Source of the DNA: an uncultured beta proteobacterium
GTDB lineage: Bacteria; Pseudomonadota; Gammaproteobacteria; Burkholderiales; SG8-39
Reading direction: 5' to 3'
NCBI GenBank assembly: GCA_903928055.1
Contig: CAIYPG010000121.1
Coordinates: forward strand, 1 to 48,112
DNA length: 48,112 bases
The notes under the pieces are model-generated. The model did not search any database. It had not been told where the DNA came from and worked only from the letters and a program-made list of their open reading frames with translations. This document shows, in pieces, positions 7,613-15,414 of the stretch (its first letter is position 1; each line of letters opens with the position of its first letter). The position numbers and the translations under genes are program-made.

Positions 7613-8472
7613 TGTCCGCCATGCTTCCGTTGCAGCCGCTGCCGTCCATCATGCTGGAGCCCATCGTGCGCGCCGCGCTGCTCGAAGACCTCGGCCGTGC
7701 CGGCGACATCACCACCGATGCGGTGATTCCGCGCGAGGTGACGATGAGCGGAGTGATTGCCGCGCGCCAGCCCGGCGTCATCGCCGGTGCCGATGCGGCC
7801 GTAATGGCCTTTGCGCTCATGGATGTTGCGGTCACGGCCACGATCGAGAAACCCGACGGTTCACGCGTCAAACCGGGTGATGTGGTGATCCGTCTCAAGG
7901 GGCCGGCACACGCCATCCTTTCCGCCGAGCGGGTCGCGCTGAACCTCATGGGCCATCTGTCCGGTGTGGCCACCGCCACGGCGGCGCTGGTGGATGCCGC
8001 GAAACCCCACAAGGCACGCATCGTCTGCACCCGCAAGACCACGCCGGGACTGCGCGCCCTGGAGAAGCATGCCGTGCGTGCCGGCGGTGGTGCAAACCAT
8101 CGCTTTGGCCTGGACGATGCCGTGCTGATCAAGGACAACCACATCGCCGTCGCCGGCGGCGTGCGTGCCGCCATCGAGCGTGCGCGGGCCGCGGCCGGGC
8201 ACCTGGTGAAGATCGAAGTCGAGGTCGATACGCTGGCGCAACTCGACGAGGCGCTGGCGGCGGGGACCGATGCTGTGCTGCTCGACAACATGACCCCCGA
8301 GCAGTTGCGCGAGGCCGTGAAGAAGGTGAACGGACGGGCGACGACGGAAGCCTCGGGGGGGATTTCCCTTGCCACGGTGAATGCCGTGGCCGCCTCCGGT
8401 GTCGATCTCATCTCCGCCGGCTGGATCACCCACAGCGCTGCGGTGCTCGACCTGGGGCTGGACGCTGCTTAG
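7612..8472 (+). CDS. nadC: Quinolinate phosphoribosyltransferase NadC
   Basis: This enzyme converts quinolinate and PRPP to nicotinate mononucleotide, CO2 and pyrophosphate. The product is 286 residues. Family features are [14 protein letters not shown], the substrate-binding block [20 protein letters not shown] with [15 protein letters not shown], then [20 protein letters not shown] and the C-terminal [11 protein letters not shown]. The start overlaps the nadB stop by one base. The stop codon lies inside the left arm of a large perfect hairpin. Confidence 0.95.
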   Translation: MSAMLPLQPLPSIMLEPIVRAALLEDLGRAGDITTDAVIPREVTMSGVIAARQPGVIAGADAAVMAFALMDVAVTATIEKPDGSRVKPGDVVIRLKGPAHAILSAERVALNLMGHLSGVATATAALVDAAKPHKARIVCTRKTTPGLRALEKHAVRAGGGANHRFGLDDAVLIKDNHIAVAGGVRAAIERARAAAGHLVKIEVEVDTLAQLDEALAAGTDAVLLDNMTPEQLREAVKKVNGRATTEASGGISLATVNAVAASGVDLISAGWITHSAAVLDLGLDAA

Positions 8473-8520
8473 AACCCGTTTCAAAATGAGCCACATGAGG
8501 CTCATTTTGAAACGGGTTCT
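8471..8520. terminator. 22-bp perfect stem-loop at the end of nadC
   Basis: A 22-bp arm (8471-8492, starting AGAACCCGTTTC) pairs perfectly with 8499-8520 around a 6-nt loop (ACATGA). The left arm includes the last bases of the nadC TAG stop. A short T-poor, A-rich stretch (TTAAAAACC) follows instead of a T-run. The length and perfection exceed a usual terminator and suggest a repeat-type palindrome that also ends the transcript. Confidence 0.6.
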
Positions 8521-8526
8521 TAAAAA

Positions 8527-8564
8527 CCTGGCCCGACGCTTTGCGACGGGAACGCCGGGCCAGG
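8527..8564. terminator. Second hairpin between convergent nadC and the small membrane gene
   Basis: CCTGGCCCGACG (8527-8538) pairs with CGCCGGGCCAGG (8553-8564) with one mismatch and a 14-nt loop. It lies between two genes that converge, so it may help end transcription from either side. No T-run follows on either strand. Confidence 0.4.
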
Positions 8565-8604
8565 GTGCTGCTCGCTAGACGGTCAAATCGACGTCAATTC
8601 GACC

Positions 8605-8841
8605 TCAAACCTGCGCTTGCTTCTGCTGCGCCTTGTCCTGCTTGCTGGCCTTGTTCGTGGCCCACACATACCAGTAGATGCCGCCGCCGCAGAGGGCAAA
8701 GAACACCAGCACCCAGATCGGACTCACGGAGGGCTCAATCGGCACTTCCGCCTGGGCTTCAATGGCCCAGGCCGGGGCGGTGGCGAACAGCGCTGCGATC
8801 GGCACAAAAACCGACAATGTCCTGCTGAAGAATGTGTTCAT
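8605..8841 (-). CDS. 78-residue membrane protein with signal peptide, unknown function
   Basis: A strong ribosome site (AAAGGAGG) precedes the ATG at 8841. The protein has a signal peptide (about 1-26, cleavage after AWA), a short acidic periplasmic part (EAQAEVPIEPSVSP), one membrane helix (about 42-60, WVLVFFALCGGGIYWYVW) and a Lys/Gln-rich cytoplasmic tail (KASKQDKAQQKQ). It is transcribed divergently from the response regulator at 9004, and a 22-bp palindrome lies between them. That suggests it is a target of the two-component system. I do not recognise the family. Confidence 0.7.
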   Translation of the reverse strand: MNTFFSRTLSVFVPIAALFATAPAWAIEAQAEVPIEPSVSPIWVLVFFALCGGGIYWYVWATNKASKQDKAQQKQAQV

Positions 8842-8917
8842 GTTGTTTCCTCCTTTAAGGAATAACGATGACAGCAAGGCCAGTATGTTTATCTGCCGGT
8901 GACTGCGGCATGACGCG

Positions 8918-8939
8918 TTCATTACAAATTTGTAATGAA
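8918..8939. promoter_or_regulatory. 22-bp perfect palindrome, candidate response-regulator box
   Basis: TTCATTACAAA (8918-8928) is followed directly by its reverse complement TTTGTAATGAA (8929-8939). The core CATTACA-N4-TGTAATG resembles the boxes of the CopR/CusR/IrlR group of metal-responsive regulators. It lies between the divergent membrane-protein gene and the response-regulator gene, 65 bases before the latter, which fits autoregulation and control of the small gene. Confidence 0.7.
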
Positions 8940-9003
8940 CCGGGATACGGGGAATAAGCGTCCGGACCTGCCGTTTCCCGCCGCCCCTGTTAATCTTGGA
9001 ACC

Positions 9004-9687
9004 ATGAGACTGCTGGTCGTCGAAGACGAACCCAAGATGCTGGATTTCCTGCGCAAAGGCCTGGGCGAAAGCGGCTTTGTGGTGGATGTGGCGCGTGACG
9101 GTGAGGAAGGCCTGCATCTGGCCGCCACCGGCGATTACGACCTCATCGTGCTGGACATCGGCCTGCCAAAGCTGGATGGCTGGACAGTGCTGAACAGGCT
9201 GCGCGCCGAAAAGCCCACGCCGGTGCTGTGCCTCTCCGCGCGGGCCGACATCGATGACCGGGTCAAGGGCCTGGAGATGGGCGCGGACGATTACCTCACC
9301 AAACCCTTTGCGTTTTCCGAACTGCTGGCGCGTGTGCGCACGTTGCTGCGGCGCAGCGCCGTGGGCGCCGGGCGCGAGCCCGAGCACCTGAGCATTGCCG
9401 GCCTCGAAGTGGACCTCATGCGCCGCAAGGTGACGCGTGACGGCCAGCGTGTGGACCTGACTGCAAAGGAGTTCGCGCTGCTGTCGCTGCTGGCGCGCCG
9501 CCAGGGCGAGGTGCTGTCGCGCACCCTCATCGCCAGCCAGGTCTGGGACATGAATTTCGACAGTGATACGAATGTCGTGGATGTGGCCATACGGCGCCTG
9601 CGTGCCAAGGTCGACGACCCCTTCCCGAAGAAACTCATCCACACGGTGCGCAGCGCCGGCTACGTGCTTGAGGATCGCGGGCTGTGA
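9004..9687 (+). CDS. OmpR-family response regulator, metal-response (CusR/IrlR) type
   Basis: The product is 227 residues from ATG 9004; an in-frame ATG at 8935 would add 23 residues before the canonical [10 protein letters not shown] start and lies within the palindrome region. The receiver domain has the acidic pair ED, phosphoacceptor Asp51 (VLDIGLP) and Lys100 (YLTKPF). The C-terminal winged helix (about 130-225) shows [22 protein letters not shown] and the ending [11 protein letters not shown] ... VRSAGYVLE. It pairs with the kinase that starts seven bases downstream. The [10 protein letters not shown] and GYDL-like blocks place it with heavy-metal regulators; the actual signal is unknown. 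Confidence 0.85.
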   Translation: MRLLVVEDEPKMLDFLRKGLGESGFVVDVARDGEEGLHLAATGDYDLIVLDIGLPKLDGWTVLNRLRAEKPTPVLCLSARADIDDRVKGLEMGADDYLTKPFAFSELLARVRTLLRRSAVGAGREPEHLSIAGLEVDLMRRKVTRDGQRVDLTAKEFALLSLLARRQGEVLSRTLIASQVWDMNFDSDTNVVDVAIRRLRAKVDDPFPKKLIHTVRSAGYVLEDRGL

Positions 9688-9694
9688 GGTGCTG

Positions 9695-11110
9695 ATGCGT
9701 GCGCTGTCCGGGCGGTCGCTCTCCCTGGAGTTCCGTTTCGGCCTGCTGCTGGCGCTGATCGCGCTGCCCGTGCTGACGGTGACGGGGCTCGGCGCCTTCT
9801 ATTCGGTCAAGGAACGTTCGCGCTATTACGAGGAGTACAGCCTCGCGGTCGCCGCCGACCTGCTGCGCGCGAATGTCGCCACCTACCGGACGCCGCAGGC
9901 GCTTGCCGCCGGCGGCCGGAGTCTCGCGGCAGATCTGCTCGGGCGACACCAGATCGGCCTGGTGGTGCGCGACGCCTCAGGCGCCAGTCTGGTCGATGCC
10001 ATGGAGGCGCGGATTCCGGAGGACATCATGGCGCAGTCGGTTTCGTCGGGTGATCCGGTGGAGTGGAAGTCCGGCTCCTCCTCGTACCGCATCCTTGCGG
10101 CCGAAGCGCATCTGGGCAATGGTTCCCCGGTGCGCCTCGTTCTGGCGCTGAACATCGGCACCCCATCGGCGGTGCAGCACGCCTACCAGAGCGTGATCAT
10201 CATCATCGCGCTCACCGGCGGCATGCTGATCGTGACCCTGGGCCTGATCCTCATGCAGCGCGGCCTGGAGCCGCTGCGGCGCATGACCGCCAAGACGCGC
10301 GACATCACCGCAAGCCGCCTTGGCGACCGACTGGGGATCGAGGACACGCCGGCGGAACTGCGCGAACTGGCCGACGGCCTGAACGACATGCTGCAGCGCC
10401 TGCAGGATTCATTCCGCCGCCTGGACGAGTTCTCCTCCGACCTTGCGCATGAGTTGCGCACGCCCATTGCGAACATGCTGGGCCAGACCGAAGTGGCGCT
10501 GTCGCGGGCGCGCTCGGTCGAGGAGTACCGCGCGGTGCTGGAATCCAATGTCGAGGAGTTCCACCGCCTGTCGCGCATGATCCAGGACATGCTGTTCCTT
10601 GCGCAGGCCGACAGCAGCGAAAAGGCGCTTGATCTCGAACCGGTCGAGTTGCGCAGCCAGGTGGACAAGGTGGTCGAGTTCTACGAGCCGCTGCTCGACG
10701 AGAAGGGCATACGCGTGCTGCGCAACGGCAGCGCCGAGGTCAAGGCGAACCGCCTGCTCGCGCAGCGCGCCATCGCGAACCTGCTGTCCAACGCCGTGCG
10801 CCATGCGCCCGAGGGCAGCACGCTGGACATTTCCATTGCGCCCTCGGAGCCGGGGTGGATTGCGCTCAAGGTGGTGAATCCGGGCCGCGGCATTGCCGTC
10901 GATGACATGCCCTGGATCTTCCAGCGGTTCTTCCGCGGCCGCGGCGCGGACGAGACCGGCGGGAAGACGGGCGAGGGCTGGGGCCTGGGCCTGGCCATCG
11001 TCAAGGCGATCATGGAAATGCACGGCGGTCGCGTGACTGCGGAGAGCGCGCCGGACGGCATGACCTGCTTTACGTTGTACTTTCCCGAGGCGGTTGCTGC
11101 AACAGGCTGA
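9695..11110 (+). CDS. Sensor histidine kinase partner of the regulator at 9004
   Basis: The product is 471 residues. It has a first membrane helix (about 14-36), a periplasmic sensor region (about 37-165), a second helix (about 166-188), a HAMP linker (about 188-240), a HisKA domain with phosphoacceptor His252 (DLAHELRTPIAN), and an HATPase_c domain with N-box NLLSNAVRHA, G1 NPGRGI and G2 GWGLGLAIVKAIMEMHGG. Start at 9695 follows the regulator stop by seven bases. Architecture and gene order match metal-type sensor kinases such as CusS, but the periplasmic part shows no obvious Met- or His-rich metal motif, so the ligand is open. Confidence 0.88.
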   Translation: MRALSGRSLSLEFRFGLLLALIALPVLTVTGLGAFYSVKERSRYYEEYSLAVAADLLRANVATYRTPQALAAGGRSLAADLLGRHQIGLVVRDASGASLVDAMEARIPEDIMAQSVSSGDPVEWKSGSSSYRILAAEAHLGNGSPVRLVLALNIGTPSAVQHAYQSVIIIIALTGGMLIVTLGLILMQRGLEPLRRMTAKTRDITASRLGDRLGIEDTPAELRELADGLNDMLQRLQDSFRRLDEFSSDLAHELRTPIANMLGQTEVALSRARSVEEYRAVLESNVEEFHRLSRMIQDMLFLAQADSSEKALDLEPVELRSQVDKVVEFYEPLLDEKGIRVLRNGSAEVKANRLLAQRAIANLLSNAVRHAPEGSTLDISIAPSEPGWIALKVVNPGRGIAVDDMPWIFQRFFRGRGADETGGKTGEGWGLGLAIVKAIMEMHGGRVTAESAPDGMTCFTLYFPEAVAATG

Positions 11111-11132
11111 ATGCCAATCGCAAGGGCCCTTC

Positions 11133-11972
11133 ATGGATTCAATGAGAACGACAATGACCTCACACTCCAGTACAGACAAGGTTGAGAAGGATGATGTGCT
11201 CTTCGTCACGGCAGAAGGCGAAAAGCAGCTGAAGGACTCCGAGACATCCCTGTCCCGGCTGGAAATCGAGTTGCTCGTGCTGGTGAACGGCATATCGAGC
11301 GTCTCGTGGATCTGTGAACGGATTTCCGGGACCCCCATGATGGCGGCCATGGCGGCCCTGAATTCGCTGCTTTCAAAAAAAATGATCTCCAGGGCCGAGG
11401 TCCTCGCGCCGAGCCTGGACAGCATCAGTGTTGGTGATTTCTTCAAGACCGGTGCCTATTACGTTCCGCTCACGAAGCCGACTCCGGAGAACGAGATCGA
11501 GGCGAGCGAGGGAACAGGTTATCTGCAGAAGGAAGGCTACTATGTGCGCATCGCGCGCCGGGCACTGGCGGAACGCAAGCCGGTCGATGGCGGGCGGTTC
11601 AACGTGGTGATCGTCGAGGATGAGCCGCACCTTGCCAGGCTGCTGCGGTCCTACTTCGAGATTGAGGGTTTCGAGGCGCGCATAGCGGCCAACCGCGCTG
11701 AAATCCTGGAGGCTTTACGCAAGCCGCCGGTGCCGGAGCTGGTGTTGCTGGACGTCATGCTGCCTGATGCAGACGGGTTCGACATACTCGGAAAACTGCG
11801 ACACCACCCTGCATTCAGTCGTTCTGCAATCATCATGCTCACCGAAAAGGCCACCCGGGAGGCCGTTCTCAAGGGACTCGCCGGCGGTGCGGACGGGTAC
11901 ATCACAAAACCGTTCGAAATGGACGTGCTGATGAAGGCGGTCTGTGCAGTGCTCGGATTTCCAAAACGCTGA
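11133..11972 (+). CDS. Response regulator with unknown N-terminal domain and C-terminal receiver
   Basis: The product is 279 residues from ATG 11133 (AAGGG upstream). The receiver lies at the C-terminus, residues about 155-275, with VIVEDEP, phosphoacceptor Asp207 (LLDVMLPDADG) and Lys259 (YITKPF). Residues about 30-95 form a helical segment (SLSRLEIELLVLVNG ... LNSLLSKKMI) that resembles a degenerate winged helix. No output domain follows the receiver, so it may act by protein contact. It starts 22 bases after the kinase stop and may receive phosphate from it. The ATGs at 11142 and 11154 are alternative starts. Confidence 0.75.
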   Translation: MDSMRTTMTSHSSTDKVEKDDVLFVTAEGEKQLKDSETSLSRLEIELLVLVNGISSVSWICERISGTPMMAAMAALNSLLSKKMISRAEVLAPSLDSISVGDFFKTGAYYVPLTKPTPENEIEASEGTGYLQKEGYYVRIARRALAERKPVDGGRFNVVIVEDEPHLARLLRSYFEIEGFEARIAANRAEILEALRKPPVPELVLLDVMLPDADGFDILGKLRHHPAFSRSAIIMLTEKATREAVLKGLAGGADGYITKPFEMDVLMKAVCAVLGFPKR

Positions 11973-11998
11973 CGTCGCCGTTAGAGTTATCGTCAGCG
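11967..11998. terminator. Bidirectional hairpin spanning two convergent stop codons
   Basis: CGCTGACG (11967-11974) pairs with CGTCAGCG (11991-11998), loop 16 nt. The stem contains the TGA of the response regulator (11970-11972) and the TGA of the opposing HAD gene (11993-11995). Without a T-run it is only a possible terminator. Confidence 0.4.
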
Positions 11999-14530
11999 CC
12001 GCGCCAGTGGCCGGAAGACAATGCGATACACCGACTGACAGGGTCTGGCCCGCGGATCAGGGTGGATGACCAGTAGCGCATCCTCGCGCTCGCACAGTGC
12101 CAGACCGCCATCAAGCAAGGTCATGCCATCAAGCTCCACCCGGGCGCTGGCGTCTTCGGCCTGCTCGCCTGATTCGGCGTGCAGGCGGGCCAGGGGAATG
12201 CGGCTGACGCTTTCAATCTGCAGGCTGCGGTACGATGCGCCGAGCGCCAGAGCCACGGTCATGTCGTTCTGACCGGCAGGCACATTCAGGGCAAACCATC
12301 CTTCGAAAGTGGCATTGGCCTGGAGGCTGTGTCGGGTGAAATTGTCGCCACGCTGCACGATGACCTGGATGGTTTCCTGCTGAAGCCGCCAGTCCGCGGC
12401 ATAGATGTCCAGGGCAAAGCGATTCTGCGCAAAATTGACCAGCGACAGTTCGAGTCCTGCGGCGCGGAGTTCATGGGGAATGTTCGTGCGCATGCCGGTC
12501 AGGCTTCTTTCCATGTAATACATGCCCCGCTCCTTGAGGCCGCGCTGTCCGGCATCCACATCGAATAGCGGAAGTTCGATGTTCGAGCCCAGTCCCAGGT
12601 CGAGCTGGAATCCTGCAAGGTATTCCAGTTCAGTTGTCGTCGGCGCGTGCAGCAGCCGGGTCAATGCGAGCAGGCTGTGCCTGGCCAGCGCTTCGGTCCC
12701 GACCTGCTCACCAGTACTTGCGAAGTGCATGCAGGCCGTGCGCACGAAGTCGAGCGCGGCTGCCTGCACCGGCGCGATGGCCCTGACCTGCGAAGCCGGA
12801 GTCGGCTTTCCTCCGGGAACGGGCTCGCCGCCTTCCGTGTAGTCGACGACGCTGGCACCTTCAGTGGCGCACAGATCCTCCAGCAAGGCGATGTAGCGCA
12901 CGAGCGCCATGGATGCGCGTTCGTCACACCAGTTTGCGTCGATCAATCCGGCCCGCTGGTCCTGCCATCCGGGTGTCGGCGAAGCGATCAGGTAGCGGGC
13001 AATAAGCCGGATGCCCAGTTCGTCGCGAAGCACGGGGGCAAGCAGGCGTTGCGCGGTACCTTCATAGCCCAGGTCCACAAAGACCAGGGTGTCACCGCGC
13101 TGCAGTCCCAGGGTGCGCTGAAGGTACGCAATGAGCCGGGCGCGCAGGGCCGCGGATGCCGACAGAATGGCCTTCAACGTGCCCGGGCGATGTATCAACC
13201 GCAGAAATTCTGCTTCTGGATTTCGGGCAGCCCGTGCTTCCGCGACGATGGTCCTGGCCATGTCCGCCGGCAGCAGCAATTGATGGGCGAAGTCCTCGAA
13301 CTGGCGGCTGGTGATGAAGAGGCTGAGGTAGGCGTCGATATCATCCTTGCTGCGAAAACTTGCGCCATAGGCCACAAAGCGGCTGATCGACAACCGTGGC
13401 GCCTCGGGCACGGCAAGCCCCTGCGCTTCATGCCAGGTGGCGAAGGCAAGCTCGGGAAGATGCCCATCGCGCATCAGGAAGGCCATCTTGACGCTTTCGC
13501 CGCCAGCGCGCAGCGTTTCCAGTTCCTCATGCAGATAGTGTGCGAAGGCATGCATCACCGGTCCCAGCGCCAATGCGCCCAGGTCCGCTGCGGGATCGCG
13601 GGCCTGCCCGGCGAGGTGTCCGAGCACGCCGCGATAGGGTTTGGGAAATCCGTATCTGTTTCGGACTTCCGGCAGGGCAATCCCTCCGACGACTCCGGTC
13701 AGCCGGTTGATTTCATCGATGGACTGATCGTACTGGCGCAGATGGATGCCGGAGATTCCGAGTGCGCGCGGCGCCGTGAAGTCAGCCGCAAGATTGTCTC
13801 CAACGTGGCCGATCGTGGCGGGTGCCACGGCCAATTTGGAAAGCACGCGGCCAAACAGGCCCTGGGACTTCGAAAGCCCGCCTTCGCTGGAGCAGAATAT
13901 GTGATCGAGCATCCCTTCCACCTCCGGCGGCAGGCAACGCCTGAGCAGGTCGCGCAGCTGTGGCGAGGTAAGGTAGGTGTCGCTGACCACGTGCACTTTC
14001 AGACCGCTCGAAACCGCGTGCCTGATGAAATCCAGCGTCCCCGGGAAGGCGATGCAGGCATTCGATTCTGCGTGGATCTCTTCCTCCATCAGCGCATCAA
14101 TGTCTTCTGTCGATGCGTCGGGCAGGGCCGCACGGTAGATATCGCGCAAGGTCACTTCGGTGCTGCCATCGCGAAAGCGCCGTTGGGCGCGCGCCGCCTG
14201 CTCGGCCTTGATGCGCATGCCGGCGGTCAGGCCATGGCGCTTCATCCCGGGACGCTGCGCCAGGTCGTAGAACACGTCGATGGGGCTGTCCACGTTGCGC
14301 CAGAGAATGGTGTCAAAGCAGTCCAGCGTAACTGCCTGGATACGGCCCGGCAGCCTTGAGGCCAGTTCCGGGAGTTCCGAGGGCCACACGGCCTCCGGAA
14401 TATCCCCATGCTCCGGCAGCGGCAATTTGTGGCCGGCCTGGCGCAGTTTGCGTTGCGCGGCCGCAGCGGAATGAGCGCCGCTCATTTCCGGCTTTCCCGA
14501 ATCCGGGATGCACCCGATTCCCGCAGCCAT
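11993..14530 (-). CDS. Large HAD-superfamily protein (COG5610 type)
   Basis: The product is 845 residues. The HAD domain covers about 65-280: motif I TLDCFDTILWR (Asp70 and Asp73), motif II VVSDTYLTSPQ, a conserved Lys region (GGLSKSQG) and motif III GHVGDNLAADF. The remaining about 560 residues, including AFLMRDGHLPELAF and FVDLGYEGTAQRLL, fit the large predicted HAD hydrolases of COG5610, often found near surface-polysaccharide genes. No glycosyltransferase is next to it here. An ATG 15 codons in (14485) has a better ribosome site (GGGAAAG) and may be the true start. Substrate unknown. Confidence 0.75.
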   Translation of the reverse strand: MAAGIGCIPDSGKPEMSGAHSAAAAQRKLRQAGHKLPLPEHGDIPEAVWPSELPELASRLPGRIQAVTLDCFDTILWRNVDSPIDVFYDLAQRPGMKRHGLTAGMRIKAEQAARAQRRFRDGSTEVTLRDIYRAALPDASTEDIDALMEEEIHAESNACIAFPGTLDFIRHAVSSGLKVHVVSDTYLTSPQLRDLLRRCLPPEVEGMLDHIFCSSEGGLSKSQGLFGRVLSKLAVAPATIGHVGDNLAADFTAPRALGISGIHLRQYDQSIDEINRLTGVVGGIALPEVRNRYGFPKPYRGVLGHLAGQARDPAADLGALALGPVMHAFAHYLHEELETLRAGGESVKMAFLMRDGHLPELAFATWHEAQGLAVPEAPRLSISRFVAYGASFRSKDDIDAYLSLFITSRQFEDFAHQLLLPADMARTIVAEARAARNPEAEFLRLIHRPGTLKAILSASAALRARLIAYLQRTLGLQRGDTLVFVDLGYEGTAQRLLAPVLRDELGIRLIARYLIASPTPGWQDQRAGLIDANWCDERASMALVRYIALLEDLCATEGASVVDYTEGGEPVPGGKPTPASQVRAIAPVQAAALDFVRTACMHFASTGEQVGTEALARHSLLALTRLLHAPTTTELEYLAGFQLDLGLGSNIELPLFDVDAGQRGLKERGMYYMERSLTGMRTNIPHELRAAGLELSLVNFAQNRFALDIYAADWRLQQETIQVIVQRGDNFTRHSLQANATFEGWFALNVPAGQNDMTVALALGASYRSLQIESVSRIPLARLHAESGEQAEDASARVELDGMTLLDGGLALCEREDALLVIHPDPRARPCQSVYRIVFRPLARR

Positions 14531-14628
14531 GGGTTGCGGGGCCCGTTGTGCGGCTTGGCAAGCAGGTCAGGTGACATCTGAAACATGAAAGGCTCCGAAT
14601 AGAGTCGCCCGCTCAACGCATTTCTGCA

Positions 14629-14663
14629 GACGGATGCGGAATTCTAGGCAGGCCGCATCCGTC
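14629..14663. repeat. Inverted repeat in the gap between pabBC and the HAD gene
   Basis: GACGGATGCGG (14629-14639) and CCGCATCCGTC (14653-14663) form a perfect 11-bp stem with a 13-nt loop. The stretch 14531-14782 holds no convincing gene. The hairpin could end the pabBC transcript (minus strand) or be an operator for the HAD gene; no T-run is seen. Confidence 0.5.
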
Positions 14664-14782
14664 AGAATGCGGGAATAGCCATCGAAAAAGCCTTCATTTC
14701 GTGAAGCACCGGCACATGAACGGTGCAGTCAGGCGGGAACGGGAATACCTGGAATCCAGGGCGGATCCGCCCCGTGTGTTGC

Positions 14783-15414
14783 TCAGGCAGGTCGCGCGCG
14801 AATGAGTCCGCGCAGCGAATTGCCCAGATACAGCTCACCCGCGAGATCAGAGGGCATCAGCCGGTGTTCAATCGCTTCGCCCGAAGCGATCAGCTCGGCA
14901 CGCAACCGGCCGTCGAGCACGCCGGCATTGAGCGGCGGTGTGAGCAGTTTTCCGCCGGAGCACACAAACACATTGCTGCGCGCGCCTTCGGCCACTTCGC
15001 CCCGCTCATTCAGGAAGATCACTTCGTCCGCCGTCTTGCCGTTTCCGGTCAGGCGTTCCACTTCGCCCTCATAAAGTGAGCGCCAGGTGGTCTTGTGGCG
15101 GCCGATCATGTCAGTGCTGCTGACCCGTCTATCGGAGAGGCAATACGTCCAGTGTGCCGGGTTGGCGCCCAGCGGTGCGGTGGTCGCGTGGAATTGGCCG
15201 AGTTCATCCAGCGTGAGGCGTACGCGCTGCGCGCCGCTGCTGCCGGCCACCACATCCCGCAGTGCTTCGTGTGCCCGCCTGGCATCGAAGGGATAACCGA
15301 ATACCGCTGCCGATGCCGCCATGCGCGCAAGGTGGCTCTCCAGCCGCACGAAACCTCCTTCGTCGGCCGAGTACTTCAGCGTTTCGATCAGCTCCAGCGG
15401 CCGGCGCGCGCGCT
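14783..15414 (-). CDS. pabC: PabC (aminodeoxychorismate lyase) domain reached by a -1 frameshift from pabB
   Basis: This stretch codes for the lyase domain that converts 4-amino-4-deoxychorismate to p-aminobenzoate and pyruvate with PLP. It starts directly with ERARRPLELIETLKY, the usual join between PabB and PabC in bifunctional proteins, then HLARMAASAAVFGY, the PLP-lysine block GRHKTTWRSLYE, VAEGARSNVFV and the C-terminal LYLGNSLRGLIRA. There is no convincing start codon or ribosome site at its head, so it must be translated as a fusion through the shift at 15415-15421, giving about 594 residues in total. If the shift is an indel error or real mutation, this half would be lost. Confidence 0.75.

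Noticed and set aside
12647..14359. 570-codon + strand frame opposite the HAD gene
   Set aside because: No recognisable domain, while the minus strand carries clear HAD motifs.
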